Below are positions 7,583 to 16,275 of a stretch of 64,000 bases of DNA, in pieces. A model generated the notes under the pieces. That model saw nothing but the letters and a program-made list of their open reading frames with translations. It was not told where the DNA came from and did not search any database. This DNA is from Paenibacillus hexagrammi (lineage in GTDB: Bacteria > Bacillota > Bacilli > Paenibacillales > NBRC-103111). The translations under genes were made by a program, and so were the position numbers. Within the stretch, counting starts at the first letter, position 1; every line of letters starts with the position of its first letter. The stretch lies in the NCBI RefSeq assembly GCF_021513275.1, contig NZ_CP090978.1, forward strand, positions 4,402,001 through 4,466,000, in the 5' to 3' direction.

Positions 7583-8865
7583 CCCTCTACGCGATAAACG
7601 CTTTTGATGGAATGAATCACGTCCATGGATTCAAATTGCTTAAGCACGTTCTTCATGCTGGCCTGGTTCGCGTCGTGCGTAATGATAATGATTTCCGCTT
7701 TCGGATTGCTCGTATTCGGATGCTGGAACACAGACTCCAGACTAACGTCATGCTGGGCAAAAATTTGTGTAATTTGAGCCAGAACGCCGGCCTTATCCTC
7801 AACATGCAGCAGGATGAAGTTCTTGGATTCAATTTGTTCGTCCGTTTTGAGCTTCTTTTCTTTATAAGGAGCCAGAACCGTTCTTCCGTTAACGCCCAGC
7901 TTGATATTTCTGGCAACAGCAACTAAATCCGCAACTACGGAAGTAGCGGTCGGAAGCTCTCCGGCACCCGGACCGTAAAACATGGTTTCCCCCACAGCTT
8001 CACCGTACACGTATACGGCATTGAATACGCCGTTAACCGAAGCGATTGGATGCGAGCTCTTCACCATAGTCGGCTGAACACTTACGGAAATATGTCCGTC
8101 ATGATTTTCAGCGATTCCGAGCAGCTTTACTTCATAACCCAGCTTTTTACCGTATTGGATATCCTCTTTGCTTACTTGCGAAATTCCTTTTACCTCTACA
8201 TCACTGAGTGCTACATTCGCATGGAAACCCAGTGTCGAAAGGATCGTCATTTTACGTGCTGCATCCAAGCCTTCCACATCAGAAGTCGGGTCAGCTTCGG
8301 CGTAACCAAGCTCCTGAGCTTCTTTCAGGACATCGGCATAAGCCGCCCCTTCTTGACTCATTTTCGTTAAAATGTAGTTGGTTGTGCCGTTCACGATTCC
8401 CATAATTTTTGTGATACGATCGGAAGAGAAGCCCTCTACCAGCGCACGGATAATCGGGATGCCTCCAGCAACGCTCGCTTCATAGAAGACATCGCAGCCT
8501 TTTTCAGCAGCCTTAGCCAAAATTTCGGCGCCGTGCAGCGCCATCAAATCTTTATTAGCTGTAACGATGTGCTTACCGTTATTGAGTGCTGTCAGGATGT
8601 GCTCTTTCGTTGAGCTCACTCCGCCCATTACTTCTACGACAACATCAATGTCCGGATCATTAATGACATCCCATGCGTTCTCTGTGAGCTTGTCCTGATC
8701 AACAGTAATACTCCGGCTCTTGCTTTTATCTTGAACAAGAATTTTGGCAATCTCAATCGGTGAGCCTGTTTGGCGCAGTAAATCCTCCTGATGTCCTTCT
8801 ACGATTCGGACTACACCAGTTCCAACAGTGCCCAGTCCAAGCAATCCTACTTTAATCGGTTTCAT
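7579..8865 (-). CDS. hom: Homoserine dehydrogenase
   Basis: This enzyme reduces aspartate semialdehyde to homoserine for Thr and Met. The 428-residue protein has the nucleotide-binding GLLGLGTVGTGV at the N-terminus, an NGTTNYILTKM segment and a GYAEADPTSDVEG substrate motif. A C-terminal ACT domain (about 350-428) is the likely allosteric site. GGAGGT lies 7 nt before the ATG at 8865, so the six preceding in-frame codons are left out. It is coupled to thrB by overlap and follows pheB by 27 bp. Confidence 0.95.
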   Translation of the reverse strand: MKPIKVGLLGLGTVGTGVVRIVEGHQEDLLRQTGSPIEIAKILVQDKSKSRSITVDQDKLTENAWDVINDPDIDVVVEVMGGVSSTKEHILTALNNGKHIVTANKDLMALHGAEILAKAAEKGCDVFYEASVAGGIPIIRALVEGFSSDRITKIMGIVNGTTNYILTKMSQEGAAYADVLKEAQELGYAEADPTSDVEGLDAARKMTILSTLGFHANVALSDVEVKGISQVSKEDIQYGKKLGYEVKLLGIAENHDGHISVSVQPTMVKSSHPIASVNGVFNAVYVYGEAVGETMFYGPGAGELPTATSVVADLVAVARNIKLGVNGRTVLAPYKEKKLKTDEQIESKNFILLHVEDKAGVLAQITQIFAQHDVSLESVFQHPNTSNPKAEIIIITHDANQASMKNVLKQFESMDVIHSIKSVYRVEG

Positions 8866-8892
8866 ATGACATACCTCCATCAAATTAGTAAT

Positions 8893-9378
8893 CTAGCTGC
8901 CCTGACCAATAATGACAGCGCGTCTTACGCCTTCTTGCGCCTCAAAGCGATTCAGTAGCTCACGTATTTCTTCCCCCATCGAAGAGGTTTCTACGGAAAT
9001 CACAACGTTAGCCATTCCTTGCAAGGGAATCGTCTGATGAATCGTTAGCACGTTTCCTTCCAGCTGGGCAATCATCGCAAGCACTCGAGAAAGAATGCCA
9101 GACCTGTGCTCCAGGTCCATGGAAATAGTGACGATGCGCTCCCTTTCCAGCTTGCTTAACGTGTGTATACCGTCCCTGTATTTATAAAAAGCGCTGCGGC
9201 TCAAACCAACCTGCTCAACGGCATCGTGAATGGTCTTCACTTCCCCGCGTGCAAGAAGCTCCTTGGCCTGCACGGTCTTCAGCACACCTTCGGGCAATAT
9301 ATCCTCCCGGATCAAATAATACCGTTCGTGACCCGCCTGTTTACTAGGATCAAATAGTTCCTTACTGTCAGATACCAA
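8893..9378 (-). CDS. pheB: ACT domain protein PheB (UPF0735 family)
   Basis: This is a small regulatory-type protein of 161 residues. An N-terminal segment with helix-turn-helix character (residues about 37-70, AVEQVGLSRSAFYKYRDGI) is followed by one ACT domain (about 80-158). The family is conserved next to pheA in Firmicutes and probably senses an amino acid; its exact role is not established. A TTG start is chosen because AGAGAGG lies 9 nt upstream. It is the first gene of the pheB-hom-thrB-pheA unit. Confidence 0.88.
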   Translation of the reverse strand: MVSDSKELFDPSKQAGHERYYLIREDILPEGVLKTVQAKELLARGEVKTIHDAVEQVGLSRSAFYKYRDGIHTLSKLERERIVTISMDLEHRSGILSRVLAMIAQLEGNVLTIHQTIPLQGMANVVISVETSSMGEEIRELLNRFEAQEGVRRAVIIGQGS

Positions 9379-9423
9379 GGCAATCGTCCTCTCTAGAAAG
9401 ACTGCTGTTTCTCTATAGTGGAC

Positions 9424-9452
9424 ATTATATCGAATTCACACGCTCGAAGCAA
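9424..9452 (-). promoter_or_regulatory. Sigma-A promoter of pheB-hom-thrB-pheA
   Basis: On the minus strand TTGCTT (9447-9452) and a perfect TATAAT (9424-9429) are separated by 17 bp, about 45 bp before the pheB start. Confidence 0.65.
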
Positions 9453-9562
9453 TAGGCAATCCTTATTCCTTCCAACCTTCATTGCCGCTTCCGCTTTCCT
9501 TATGGTAAGCTGAATGAAATTCGGATTCAAGTTTACCTATGATAACAAGGAGGCTCCTGCTA

Positions 9563-10072
9563 TTGATTACACTGCGCTTGATGTCCACGGCGCTCTTATG
9601 GAACAGCCGCAATGAGCTTCTTATGATGAAACGATCTTTAACCCGTACCTTGTCCCCCGGACTTTGGGCCGCTGTCGGAGGCCATCTTGAGCCGTCAGAG
9701 CTCAGTGATCCTCGGACTGCATGCTTAAGAGAAATTTATGAGGAAACCGGCATCGAAGCCGATGAAATCGCCGATTTGCATATGCAATACGTTCTGCTTC
9801 GGCTTAACGGACAAGAAATTCGCCAGCAGTTTTTCTATATCGGGTACACCGATAGTAACCCTCGAATTGTGACGCACGAAGGAGACCTATTCTGGATACC
9901 CCGGGATGAGGTCCTGGAACGACCCATGCCTTTTATTTTCCGGCGTCTCCTTGAACACTATTTTCAGACAGGCGACACCTCTCACCCTTGGGTCGGGAGC
10001 GCCGGTCTCGACGAGCAGCATGGAGATCCTACCGTTCATTGGAAGCCGCTGCTTGATCCATCACAAGTATAA
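9563..10072 (+). CDS. Nudix hydrolase
   Basis: This is a nucleoside-diphosphate-X pyrophosphatase-like protein of 169 residues. The Nudix box is visible (GGHLEPSE followed by REIYEETGI), but the stretch between the first Glu and the REUxEE part is nine residues, not the canonical seven. The substrate cannot be told. The longest frame begins at 9539, but AAGGAGG lies 9 nt before a TTG at 9563, which is the better start. It stands alone between a minus-strand unit and a convergent hydrolase gene. Confidence 0.85.
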   Translation: MITLRLMSTALLWNSRNELLMMKRSLTRTLSPGLWAAVGGHLEPSELSDPRTACLREIYEETGIEADEIADLHMQYVLLRLNGQEIRQQFFYIGYTDSNPRIVTHEGDLFWIPRDEVLERPMPFIFRRLLEHYFQTGDTSHPWVGSAGLDEQHGDPTVHWKPLLDPSQV

Positions 10073-10076
10073 ATAC

Positions 10077-10118
10077 AAAAGGACAGACAACGGAAACATT
10101 CCGAAGCCTGTCCTTTTG
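10077..10118. terminator. Bidirectional terminator between Nudix and NlpC/P60 genes
   Basis: AAAAGGACAG and CTGTCCTTTT form the stem, with a CGGAAACATTCCG inner hairpin. A and T runs on either side suit both convergent genes. Confidence 0.85.
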
Positions 10119-10140
10119 TTGTTGTCTGCTGAATCTTCTC

Positions 10141-11166
10141 TTACATGGCGCTTCCACCGAAGAGGAATCTGTACTCCCAATGGCGTCCTTCAATGGAGTC
10201 AATGCGAACTCCACCGCTATCCTTGGAATACGTATGAAGAATTTTACCGTCTCCCAGATAGATGGCCACGTGGGATATAGTAGCTTTTGATTTGTTAACT
10301 CCTGAATACGCGGATGCGCTTGTTCCTTTGTAATCCATAAAGAACATCAGATCTCCGGGCTTCAAGTTGTGCCAATCCGTCGTTGTTGACCCATTGGCTT
10401 TCACATAATTCCCTTGTGCTCTCGAGTCGCTTGGCAGTGTCAAGCCAATTCCATCCAGGAACGCTTGTCTGACAAAATCGGAGCAATCAAACGTGCTGGT
10501 ATTGGATCTGCTTGAACCATATTCATAAGGTGTGCCCAGATACTTCTTGCCCGCTGCAATAACCTTCTGTGCTTTCTCACTGACAGACAAGTTACTCGAG
10601 CTTGAACCGGAATTAGAGCTCCCTCCGCTAGAGCCGCCAGACGCCACACCTGACGTCTGTATGTATTTTGAACTGGTGCTGATGTAGCCTTCACGGCCGT
10701 CGGATGCCTTGACCTTATACCACCAATCGTTCACCTTCTCCAAAACTTGAACAGTCTCTCCAGTCTTCAAATAGCGGATACGGCTGGAATTTGCATTTGG
10801 TTCAGTATGGAAATTCACGCTAGATACGATCCGTCCATTGCCCGATGCGGCTTGACTGGAGGATGAGCTTTGCGAGCTTGTGCTGGCATGGATATATTTA
10901 TCGCTTGTAGAAACGTAACCGACTCGACCGGTTGAATCTTGAACCTTATACCACCAATTGTTCGTCTTCTCCAGGATGGTTACCTGCTCGCCTGCTTTCA
11001 AATAACGAATACGAGAGGAATTCTGATCAGGACTTTGTCTGAAACTTACGCTGCTTACAATCTGCCCCGATGTAGATGCAGCTAATGCCTGCTTAGGCGG
11101 AGCTGCCGTAATGGCTCCAAACGCAAGTGCGGGAACGAGCATAAACGTCAACAGTTGTTTTTTCAT
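10141..11166 (-). CDS. Secreted SH3b-SH3b-NlpC/P60 peptidoglycan endopeptidase
   Basis: This is a cell wall hydrolase that would cleave stem peptides. The 341-residue precursor has a signal peptide ending near QALAAS. Two bacterial SH3 domains (about residues 35-95 and 110-170) share a VSSVxFxxxPxxNSSRIRYLK pattern. A Ser/Gly linker leads to a C-terminal NlpC/P60 domain with the catalytic Cys in TFDCSDFVRQ and His in ISHVAIYLGDG. The ATG at 11166 has AGGAGG 9 nt upstream. It is a single-gene unit. Confidence 0.92.
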   Translation of the reverse strand: MKKQLLTFMLVPALAFGAITAAPPKQALAASTSGQIVSSVSFRQSPDQNSSRIRYLKAGEQVTILEKTNNWWYKVQDSTGRVGYVSTSDKYIHASTSSQSSSSSQAASGNGRIVSSVNFHTEPNANSSRIRYLKTGETVQVLEKVNDWWYKVKASDGREGYISTSSKYIQTSGVASGGSSGGSSNSGSSSSNLSVSEKAQKVIAAGKKYLGTPYEYGSSRSNTSTFDCSDFVRQAFLDGIGLTLPSDSRAQGNYVKANGSTTTDWHNLKPGDLMFFMDYKGTSASAYSGVNKSKATISHVAIYLGDGKILHTYSKDSGGVRIDSIEGRHWEYRFLFGGSAM

Positions 11167-11644
11167 GATGAAAAGCCTCCTCAAGAAGTTTGGTCAATAT
11201 TCAGCTTGCTTCATATGGGGATTCTGAATGGCTGTCGCCAATTGTTGAAACAGGGTATGGTAAAAGCATGTACTACATACATCGGAATCGCATGCACAAT
11301 CTGATATACATAAATGTTGGTAGTTAATCTGGTAATCTAGTATGAATCCCGCTACTACATGGTAGCATAACCATTCTAAATCCTTTAGCTGTAACTTTTA
11401 CCATTAGCGATAAATCAGCGCCAATTCTAGCTTTTTAAGCAATTTTTGAAGCAGCTTTTTATAGTATTCGTACGCTAAATCAGGTTTCAGAGGTTGCTAG
11501 AAAAACGGTTCCTATATACGACAGTTCCTATCCTCTACCCAGTGAAAATATTCCAAATATCCAAGACTAAGAATCTATCAATCGAAAATAATAGACATAA
11601 ATTCAACAGAAGGGTTCCCATTTTATAGCGAAAAATAGCAAAAA
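11167..11644. other. Intergenic stretch with no recognised gene
   Basis: About 480 bp upstream of the NlpC/P60 gene hold no convincing reading frame. I looked for a cyclic-di-AMP (ydaO-type) riboswitch, which can precede such hydrolases, and did not find its conserved blocks. A small stem-loop, GCTAC-TACATG-GTAGC, lies near 11351-11366. The leader of the hydrolase gene probably occupies part of this region. Confidence 0.5.
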
Positions 11645-11684
11645 AGCTGCCCACTAAGTGCATAGTCACTTAATAGAACAGCTC
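11641..11684 (-). terminator. Terminator after the TrpD-like gene
   Basis: On the minus strand AGCTG and AAGTG arms pair with CACTTAG and CAGCT, followed by six T. The stem begins at the stop codon. Confidence 0.8.
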
Positions 11685-12757
11685 TAACCTGTTTGCTCCG
11701 AAGAGCTCTCGTCCTTCCGATGGAGGAAATCCTTGTATCGATTGGTTTGCTCCACCCAGCGCGTCAGCACCTTCTGAGCTTCCCTGCGTCTAAGCAGTGA
11801 ATCCGCCAACTGGAAGCCCTCTTCGTAGCTTCCCACCTTGTCAAACCATTTCAACCGAAGTCCCGCGTTGAAAATGATATGGTCCCTCTCTCTTTTCAGC
11901 TCTGGCGAGTCGTCTCCGGCAATAATCCGCTGTAGGATCACCAGCTGCTCTTCTAGTTCCAGCGGAATCAATGGGGCGCTTTGAAAGCCGAATTTTTGCG
12001 GCTCGATCAGCAGAGATTCATCCCCCCAAGGCGTAACAATCCGAATTACGCTGTTCTGGGAAATAGGTAGATCCTCGGAGCCGTCAATGCCTTGAATCAG
12101 GTACGAATTTTGAAAGCCTGAGCGTACGGAAATGGGGACTAGCGCTTCCATTCCTTTTTTCTGATGAACACCAATAATCGCATTCGATGCAGATACCGGA
12201 TTCAGAACCTGCTCAACCGTATTCATTATGGTTCGTAAGCCAATTTGTTCACGAACCTGCTTCAACCGTCCCATAGGTGGACATAGATGCTCAGTTCTTA
12301 TAAATCCGATATGCGTGTGAAAAAGAATCGTCTCCCATGCCTTCGTAGGCAAATCCAATTCAACCCCAAAACTTTCCAGCATGGTCGTCATCGATATTCC
12401 CTGCTTTGGAGGAAGTGCATCCCCTCCTTGCAGGACCTGCGGGAACCCAACAGAAGCGAGCAAGAGGCTAACAGGCAAAGTAAGGGGGAGCGAGTGTCTG
12501 CCCTCAGATGGACCGGCACAAACAAGCGAGTCCTTGAAAGCTTGGTACCTCTTCGCATGACTGCGAAATACATCAACAAAGGCGGCTAGCTCCTCATGGA
12601 CCTCCCCCTTCATGCAAAGGGCTATTAGAAAGGCGGCGCACTGCGCATCCGTAGATTCGCCACTCGCCATCACCCCCGCAGCCTGCACAGCCTCTTCATA
12701 GGTCAAATTTCTTAATGGAGATTGCCCGGAACCTATAGCTTGAATCCACTCCTTCAC
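11684..12757 (-). CDS. TrpD-like glycosyltransferase family 3 protein lacking the PRPP motif
   Basis: This 357-residue protein has the fold signature of anthranilate phosphoribosyltransferase. The N-terminal helical domain is at residues about 1-70 (LTYEEAVQAAGVMASGESTDAQCAAFLIALCMKGE has the family pattern). The middle carries LGxRT-like (GLRTIMNTVEQVLNPVSA) and GVHQKKGME segments. The glycine-rich GTGGD PRPP-binding motif, expected near residue 80, is absent, so TrpD activity is unlikely. It may be a TrpD2/YbiB-like paralogue; its function is unknown. GTG at 12757 has GGAGG about 10 nt upstream. There are no trp genes nearby. Confidence 0.75.
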   Translation of the reverse strand: MKEWIQAIGSGQSPLRNLTYEEAVQAAGVMASGESTDAQCAAFLIALCMKGEVHEELAAFVDVFRSHAKRYQAFKDSLVCAGPSEGRHSLPLTLPVSLLLASVGFPQVLQGGDALPPKQGISMTTMLESFGVELDLPTKAWETILFHTHIGFIRTEHLCPPMGRLKQVREQIGLRTIMNTVEQVLNPVSASNAIIGVHQKKGMEALVPISVRSGFQNSYLIQGIDGSEDLPISQNSVIRIVTPWGDESLLIEPQKFGFQSAPLIPLELEEQLVILQRIIAGDDSPELKRERDHIIFNAGLRLKWFDKVGSYEEGFQLADSLLRRREAQKVLTRWVEQTNRYKDFLHRKDESSSEQTG

Positions 12758-12789
12758 CCGATTACCCCCTCCAGTCAACTCTTTTCAAA

Positions 12790-12806
12790 TGTTATATTAT
12801 ATAACA
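12790..12806. promoter_or_regulatory. GlnR/TnrA-type box, downstream site
   Basis: TGTTATATTATATAACA is a perfect dyad and fits the TnrA/GlnR consensus TGTNANAWWWTNTNACA at every defined position. It lies about +17 to +33 relative to the predicted transcription start of the TrpD-like gene and just before its ribosome site. Confidence 0.65.
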
Positions 12807-12828
12807 TACCGTTTTCATGTTTATAAAA

Positions 12829-12857
12829 ATGGTATTATTTTTATAAAAATATGTCAA
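12829..12857 (-). promoter_or_regulatory. Sigma-A promoter of the TrpD-like gene
   Basis: On the minus strand a perfect TTGACA (12852-12857), a 17-bp spacer and TACCAT (12829-12834) are seen. The -35 hexamer is part of the upstream GlnR/TnrA box. Confidence 0.6.
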
Positions 12858-12868
12858 GTTTAGTTACA
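12852..12868. promoter_or_regulatory. GlnR/TnrA-type box overlapping the -35 element
   Basis: TGTCA-N7-TTACA fits the core TGTNA-N7-TNACA. It is 62 bp from the second box, about six helical turns, so both would face the same side of the DNA. Confidence 0.55.
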
Positions 12869-12889
12869 TATAATCTATAATTGGAGCAA

Positions 12890-12922
12890 AAAAAAGCGCC
12901 CACCCTAAGAAGGCGAGCACTT
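12890..12922 (-). terminator. Terminator after obgE
   Basis: On the minus strand AGTGCTCGCC pairs, with G-T wobbles, to GTGGGCGCT, followed by eight T. Confidence 0.75.
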
Positions 12923-12926
12923 CATG

Positions 12927-14237
<1,311 letters not shown>

Positions 14238-14240
14238 TCA

Positions 14241-14996
14241 TTATGATGGGAACGGCAGTCGTATAGCGAGAACCACTTCTTCCGAGTGCAGCTCAAGCTC
14301 GTCCACCTTATATTCATTTGATTCTTTCTTCCGTTCAGTTTCGATCGCCTGACTCAATTCCGCCTCCCGATAAGGTCCTTGGTAGACAAAATCAAGCAAT
14401 AGATGATCGTCCTGAATATCGAACTCTAGGCTGATGACGCCTATTTCCTCATCGCCTGCCATGGAATACCTTTGAAGCAGCTCGACCGTCTTTTGCACTA
14501 CTTGCTGGATCAGACTGCTGCGGACAGGGAGCTGTTGGAGATTCACTTCTTGATCCAGTCCGATCTCAAGCTGTAACGACTTGGATTGGACGCGAAACAT
14601 AAATAAATATGTAATAAGCGCAGGGATACCCAGCTTGGATAGGTTGCTTTCCTGCTGCATGCTTGTCTTTATTTTTTCCATATATGGCTGTAAATTATCA
14701 AACTTCTTTAACTGAATATATCCAAATAAAATTTGTATATCGTTCATCCAGTCATGGCGCATACGATTCACGATTTGCAAAACGTTCGAATGGTACTCTG
14801 TTTCTTTTCTCCGCTGTTCTTCTATCGCCGCTTCCTGCACCCTGCTGACCTGCATCTTCATCGCCGTATACCCGCTGATGACCGTAATGAGCAGCAAGCC
14901 TGTTCGAATCACCCAGGACTCCATGAAGAGAAGCCCCGTCAATGCAAGGAGTGTAATAGCCATTAAATAAATCTGCGCGCTGCTTGCTCGTTTCAT
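14241..14996 (-). CDS. spo0B: Sporulation initiation phosphotransferase Spo0B, membrane-anchored form
   Basis: Spo0B passes phosphate from Spo0F to Spo0A. The phospho-accepting His lies in RMRHDWMNDIQILFGYIQLKKFD (His81), followed by a degenerate kinase-like C-terminal domain. At 251 residues it is longer than B. subtilis Spo0B (about 190). The extra N-terminus holds two hydrophobic segments, about residues 8-27 and 31-50, suggesting membrane attachment. The ATG at 14996 has GGAG 9 nt upstream; a TTG at 15017 is an alternative. Position before obgE supports the identity. Confidence 0.88.
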   Translation of the reverse strand: MKRASSAQIYLMAITLLALTGLLFMESWVIRTGLLLITVISGYTAMKMQVSRVQEAAIEEQRRKETEYHSNVLQIVNRMRHDWMNDIQILFGYIQLKKFDNLQPYMEKIKTSMQQESNLSKLGIPALITYLFMFRVQSKSLQLEIGLDQEVNLQQLPVRSSLIQQVVQKTVELLQRYSMAGDEEIGVISLEFDIQDDHLLLDFVYQGPYREAELSQAIETERKKESNEYKVDELELHSEEVVLAIRLPFPS

Positions 14997-15085
14997 GCCG
15001 CTTCGCTCCGTTTCCAACTGCTATGTAACCGTCACTCCAGTATATCATGTCATCTGGAAAAGTTCACCACTGGCTTCATTGAAAA

Positions 15086-15121
15086 TAAAAATCCCCAGCG
15101 AACTTACCGCTCGCCAGGGAT
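15086..15121 (-). terminator. Terminator after rpmA
   Basis: On the minus strand ATCCC and GCGA arms pair with TCGC and GGGAT, then five T. It separates the rplU-prp-rpmA unit from spo0B-obgE. Confidence 0.8.
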
Positions 15122-15126
15122 CGTTA

Positions 15127-15438
15127 TTAAACTTCTACAGCAGCAGCTACTGGAGCTACATCAACTGGGTATACGCTCACTTTTTTGCGATCGCGACCCC
15201 AACGTTCGAACTTCACAACGCCTTGCACCAAAGCGAACAGCGTATCATCGGAACCGATTCCTACGTTGTTACCTGGGTGAATTTTCGTTCCGCGTTGACG
15301 AACGAGAATGCTTCCTGCAGTTACAGTTTGTCCGTCAGCACGCTTTACGCCAAGACGTTTTGCGATACTGTCACGACCGTTCTTTGTAGAACCCACTCCC
15401 TTTTTGGAAGCGAATAACTGAAGATCCAATTTCAACAT
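15127..15438 (-). CDS. rpmA: 50S ribosomal protein L27
   Basis: L27 sits near the peptidyl transferase centre. The 103-residue precursor begins [14 protein letters not shown]. The segment before SKKG is the N-terminal extension found in Firmicutes, which must be cut after LQLFA by the protease Prp. That protease is encoded directly upstream, so substrate and processing enzyme are made from one transcript. Confidence 0.98.
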   Translation of the reverse strand: MLKLDLQLFASKKGVGSTKNGRDSIAKRLGVKRADGQTVTAGSILVRQRGTKIHPGNNVGIGSDDTLFALVQGVVKFERWGRDRKKVSVYPVDVAPVAAAVEV

Positions 15439-15450
15439 GGTGTCATCCTC

Positions 15451-15795
15451 CTATTCTATCAATGTTTCAATCGTTATATATGCCCCGTAGGTTTCTTCTA
15501 TCGACCTTAGCATGACAACCATCGATTCCAGAATCAACTGAACTTGGTTCACCTTATCTTGATTGGAACTCGCGATTTCCGGAATCGTAATATCCAGGAA
15601 GCCGGTCTCCATTTCATGAATAGGGATGATGCCGGTTAGTGCTTCTATCGAATTCACCGTACCAACTGCGACAGCTGATACAGCGGAGCAGACAATGTCT
15701 TTTCCAGGGTCATCATAGTAGGCATGGCCTTCTACGACATAAGAAGTGATGTGAGAGTTATCTTTCGCTAGCCGCTTTATGGTCACATGGATCAT
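15451..15795 (-). CDS. prp: Ribosomal-processing cysteine protease Prp
   Basis: This small cysteine protease (formerly YsxB) trims the N-terminus of L27. The 114-residue protein shows the catalytic His24 in the VEGHA motif and Cys36 in VCSAVSA. It lies between rplU and rpmA with gaps of about 11-12 bp, the conserved Firmicute arrangement. Confidence 0.95.
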   Translation of the reverse strand: MIHVTIKRLAKDNSHITSYVVEGHAYYDDPGKDIVCSAVSAVAVGTVNSIEALTGIIPIHEMETGFLDITIPEIASSNQDKVNQVQLILESMVVMLRSIEETYGAYITIETLIE

Positions 15796-15806
15796 AAAAC
15801 AACCTA

Positions 15807-16118
15807 TTACGCTTGGATTTTCTCAACAACTACTCTTGTGTACGGTTGACGATGGCCTTGCTTTTTGTGGTAGTTCTTTTTAGGTTTGTATTTATACACG
15901 ATGATTTTCTTGCCTCTGCCGTGCTTTTCCACTTTCGCGGATACTGCAGCGCCGGAAACCAATGGTGCACCTACAACCAGACCTTCTCCTTTGGATACCG
16001 CAAGAACACGGTCAAAAGAAACTACATCACCTTCAGCTGCGTTCAATTTTTCGATATAAAGAACATCGCCTTCTTGAACTTTGTACTGTTTACCGCCTGT
16101 TTCAATAATTGCGTACAT
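15807..16118 (-). CDS. rplU: 50S ribosomal protein L21
   Basis: L21 is a 103-residue 23S rRNA-binding protein. It opens [14 protein letters not shown] and ends with the basic [19 protein letters not shown] segment. It is the first gene of rplU-prp-rpmA, preceded by a structured leader and a good promoter. Confidence 0.98.
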   Translation of the reverse strand: MYAIIETGGKQYKVQEGDVLYIEKLNAAEGDVVSFDRVLAVSKGEGLVVGAPLVSGAAVSAKVEKHGRGKKIIVYKYKPKKNYHKKQGHRQPYTRVVVEKIQA

Positions 16119-16119
16119 T

Positions 16120-16234
16120 TCCCTTACCTCCTCATGTCTCAGACTCGCCTTGTCCAGGTGACGGACGCCTTTAAAAAGCCTTACCCGTGCTTATACCCGA
16201 CTCGAGCGGTTACAGCATGCCTAAACAACACACT
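16120..16234 (-). ncRNA. L21 leader-type structured 5' untranslated region
   Basis: About 115 nt lie between the predicted transcription start and rplU. The segment contains GC-rich paired elements (for example GGCGTCC-GTCACCTGGACAAGGC) and a GTTTAGGCATGC stretch. Firmicute rplU genes often carry an autoregulatory L21 leader RNA here. Assignment is by position and general structure, not by covariance search. Confidence 0.5.
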
Positions 16235-16240
16235 TCGAAC

Positions 16241-16270
16241 AGTATATCATACACGCAGCCTATGTTGCAA
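16241..16270 (-). promoter_or_regulatory. Sigma-A promoter of rplU-prp-rpmA
   Basis: On the minus strand TTGCAA (16265-16270) and TATACT (16241-16246) are separated by 18 bp. It lies at the end of the RNase G gene. Confidence 0.65.
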
Positions 16271-16275
16271 TGTAT

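Noticed and set aside
11167-11640. Cyclic-di-AMP riboswitch before the NlpC/P60 hydrolase
   Set aside because: Such hydrolases are often controlled this way, but the conserved sequence blocks are not present.
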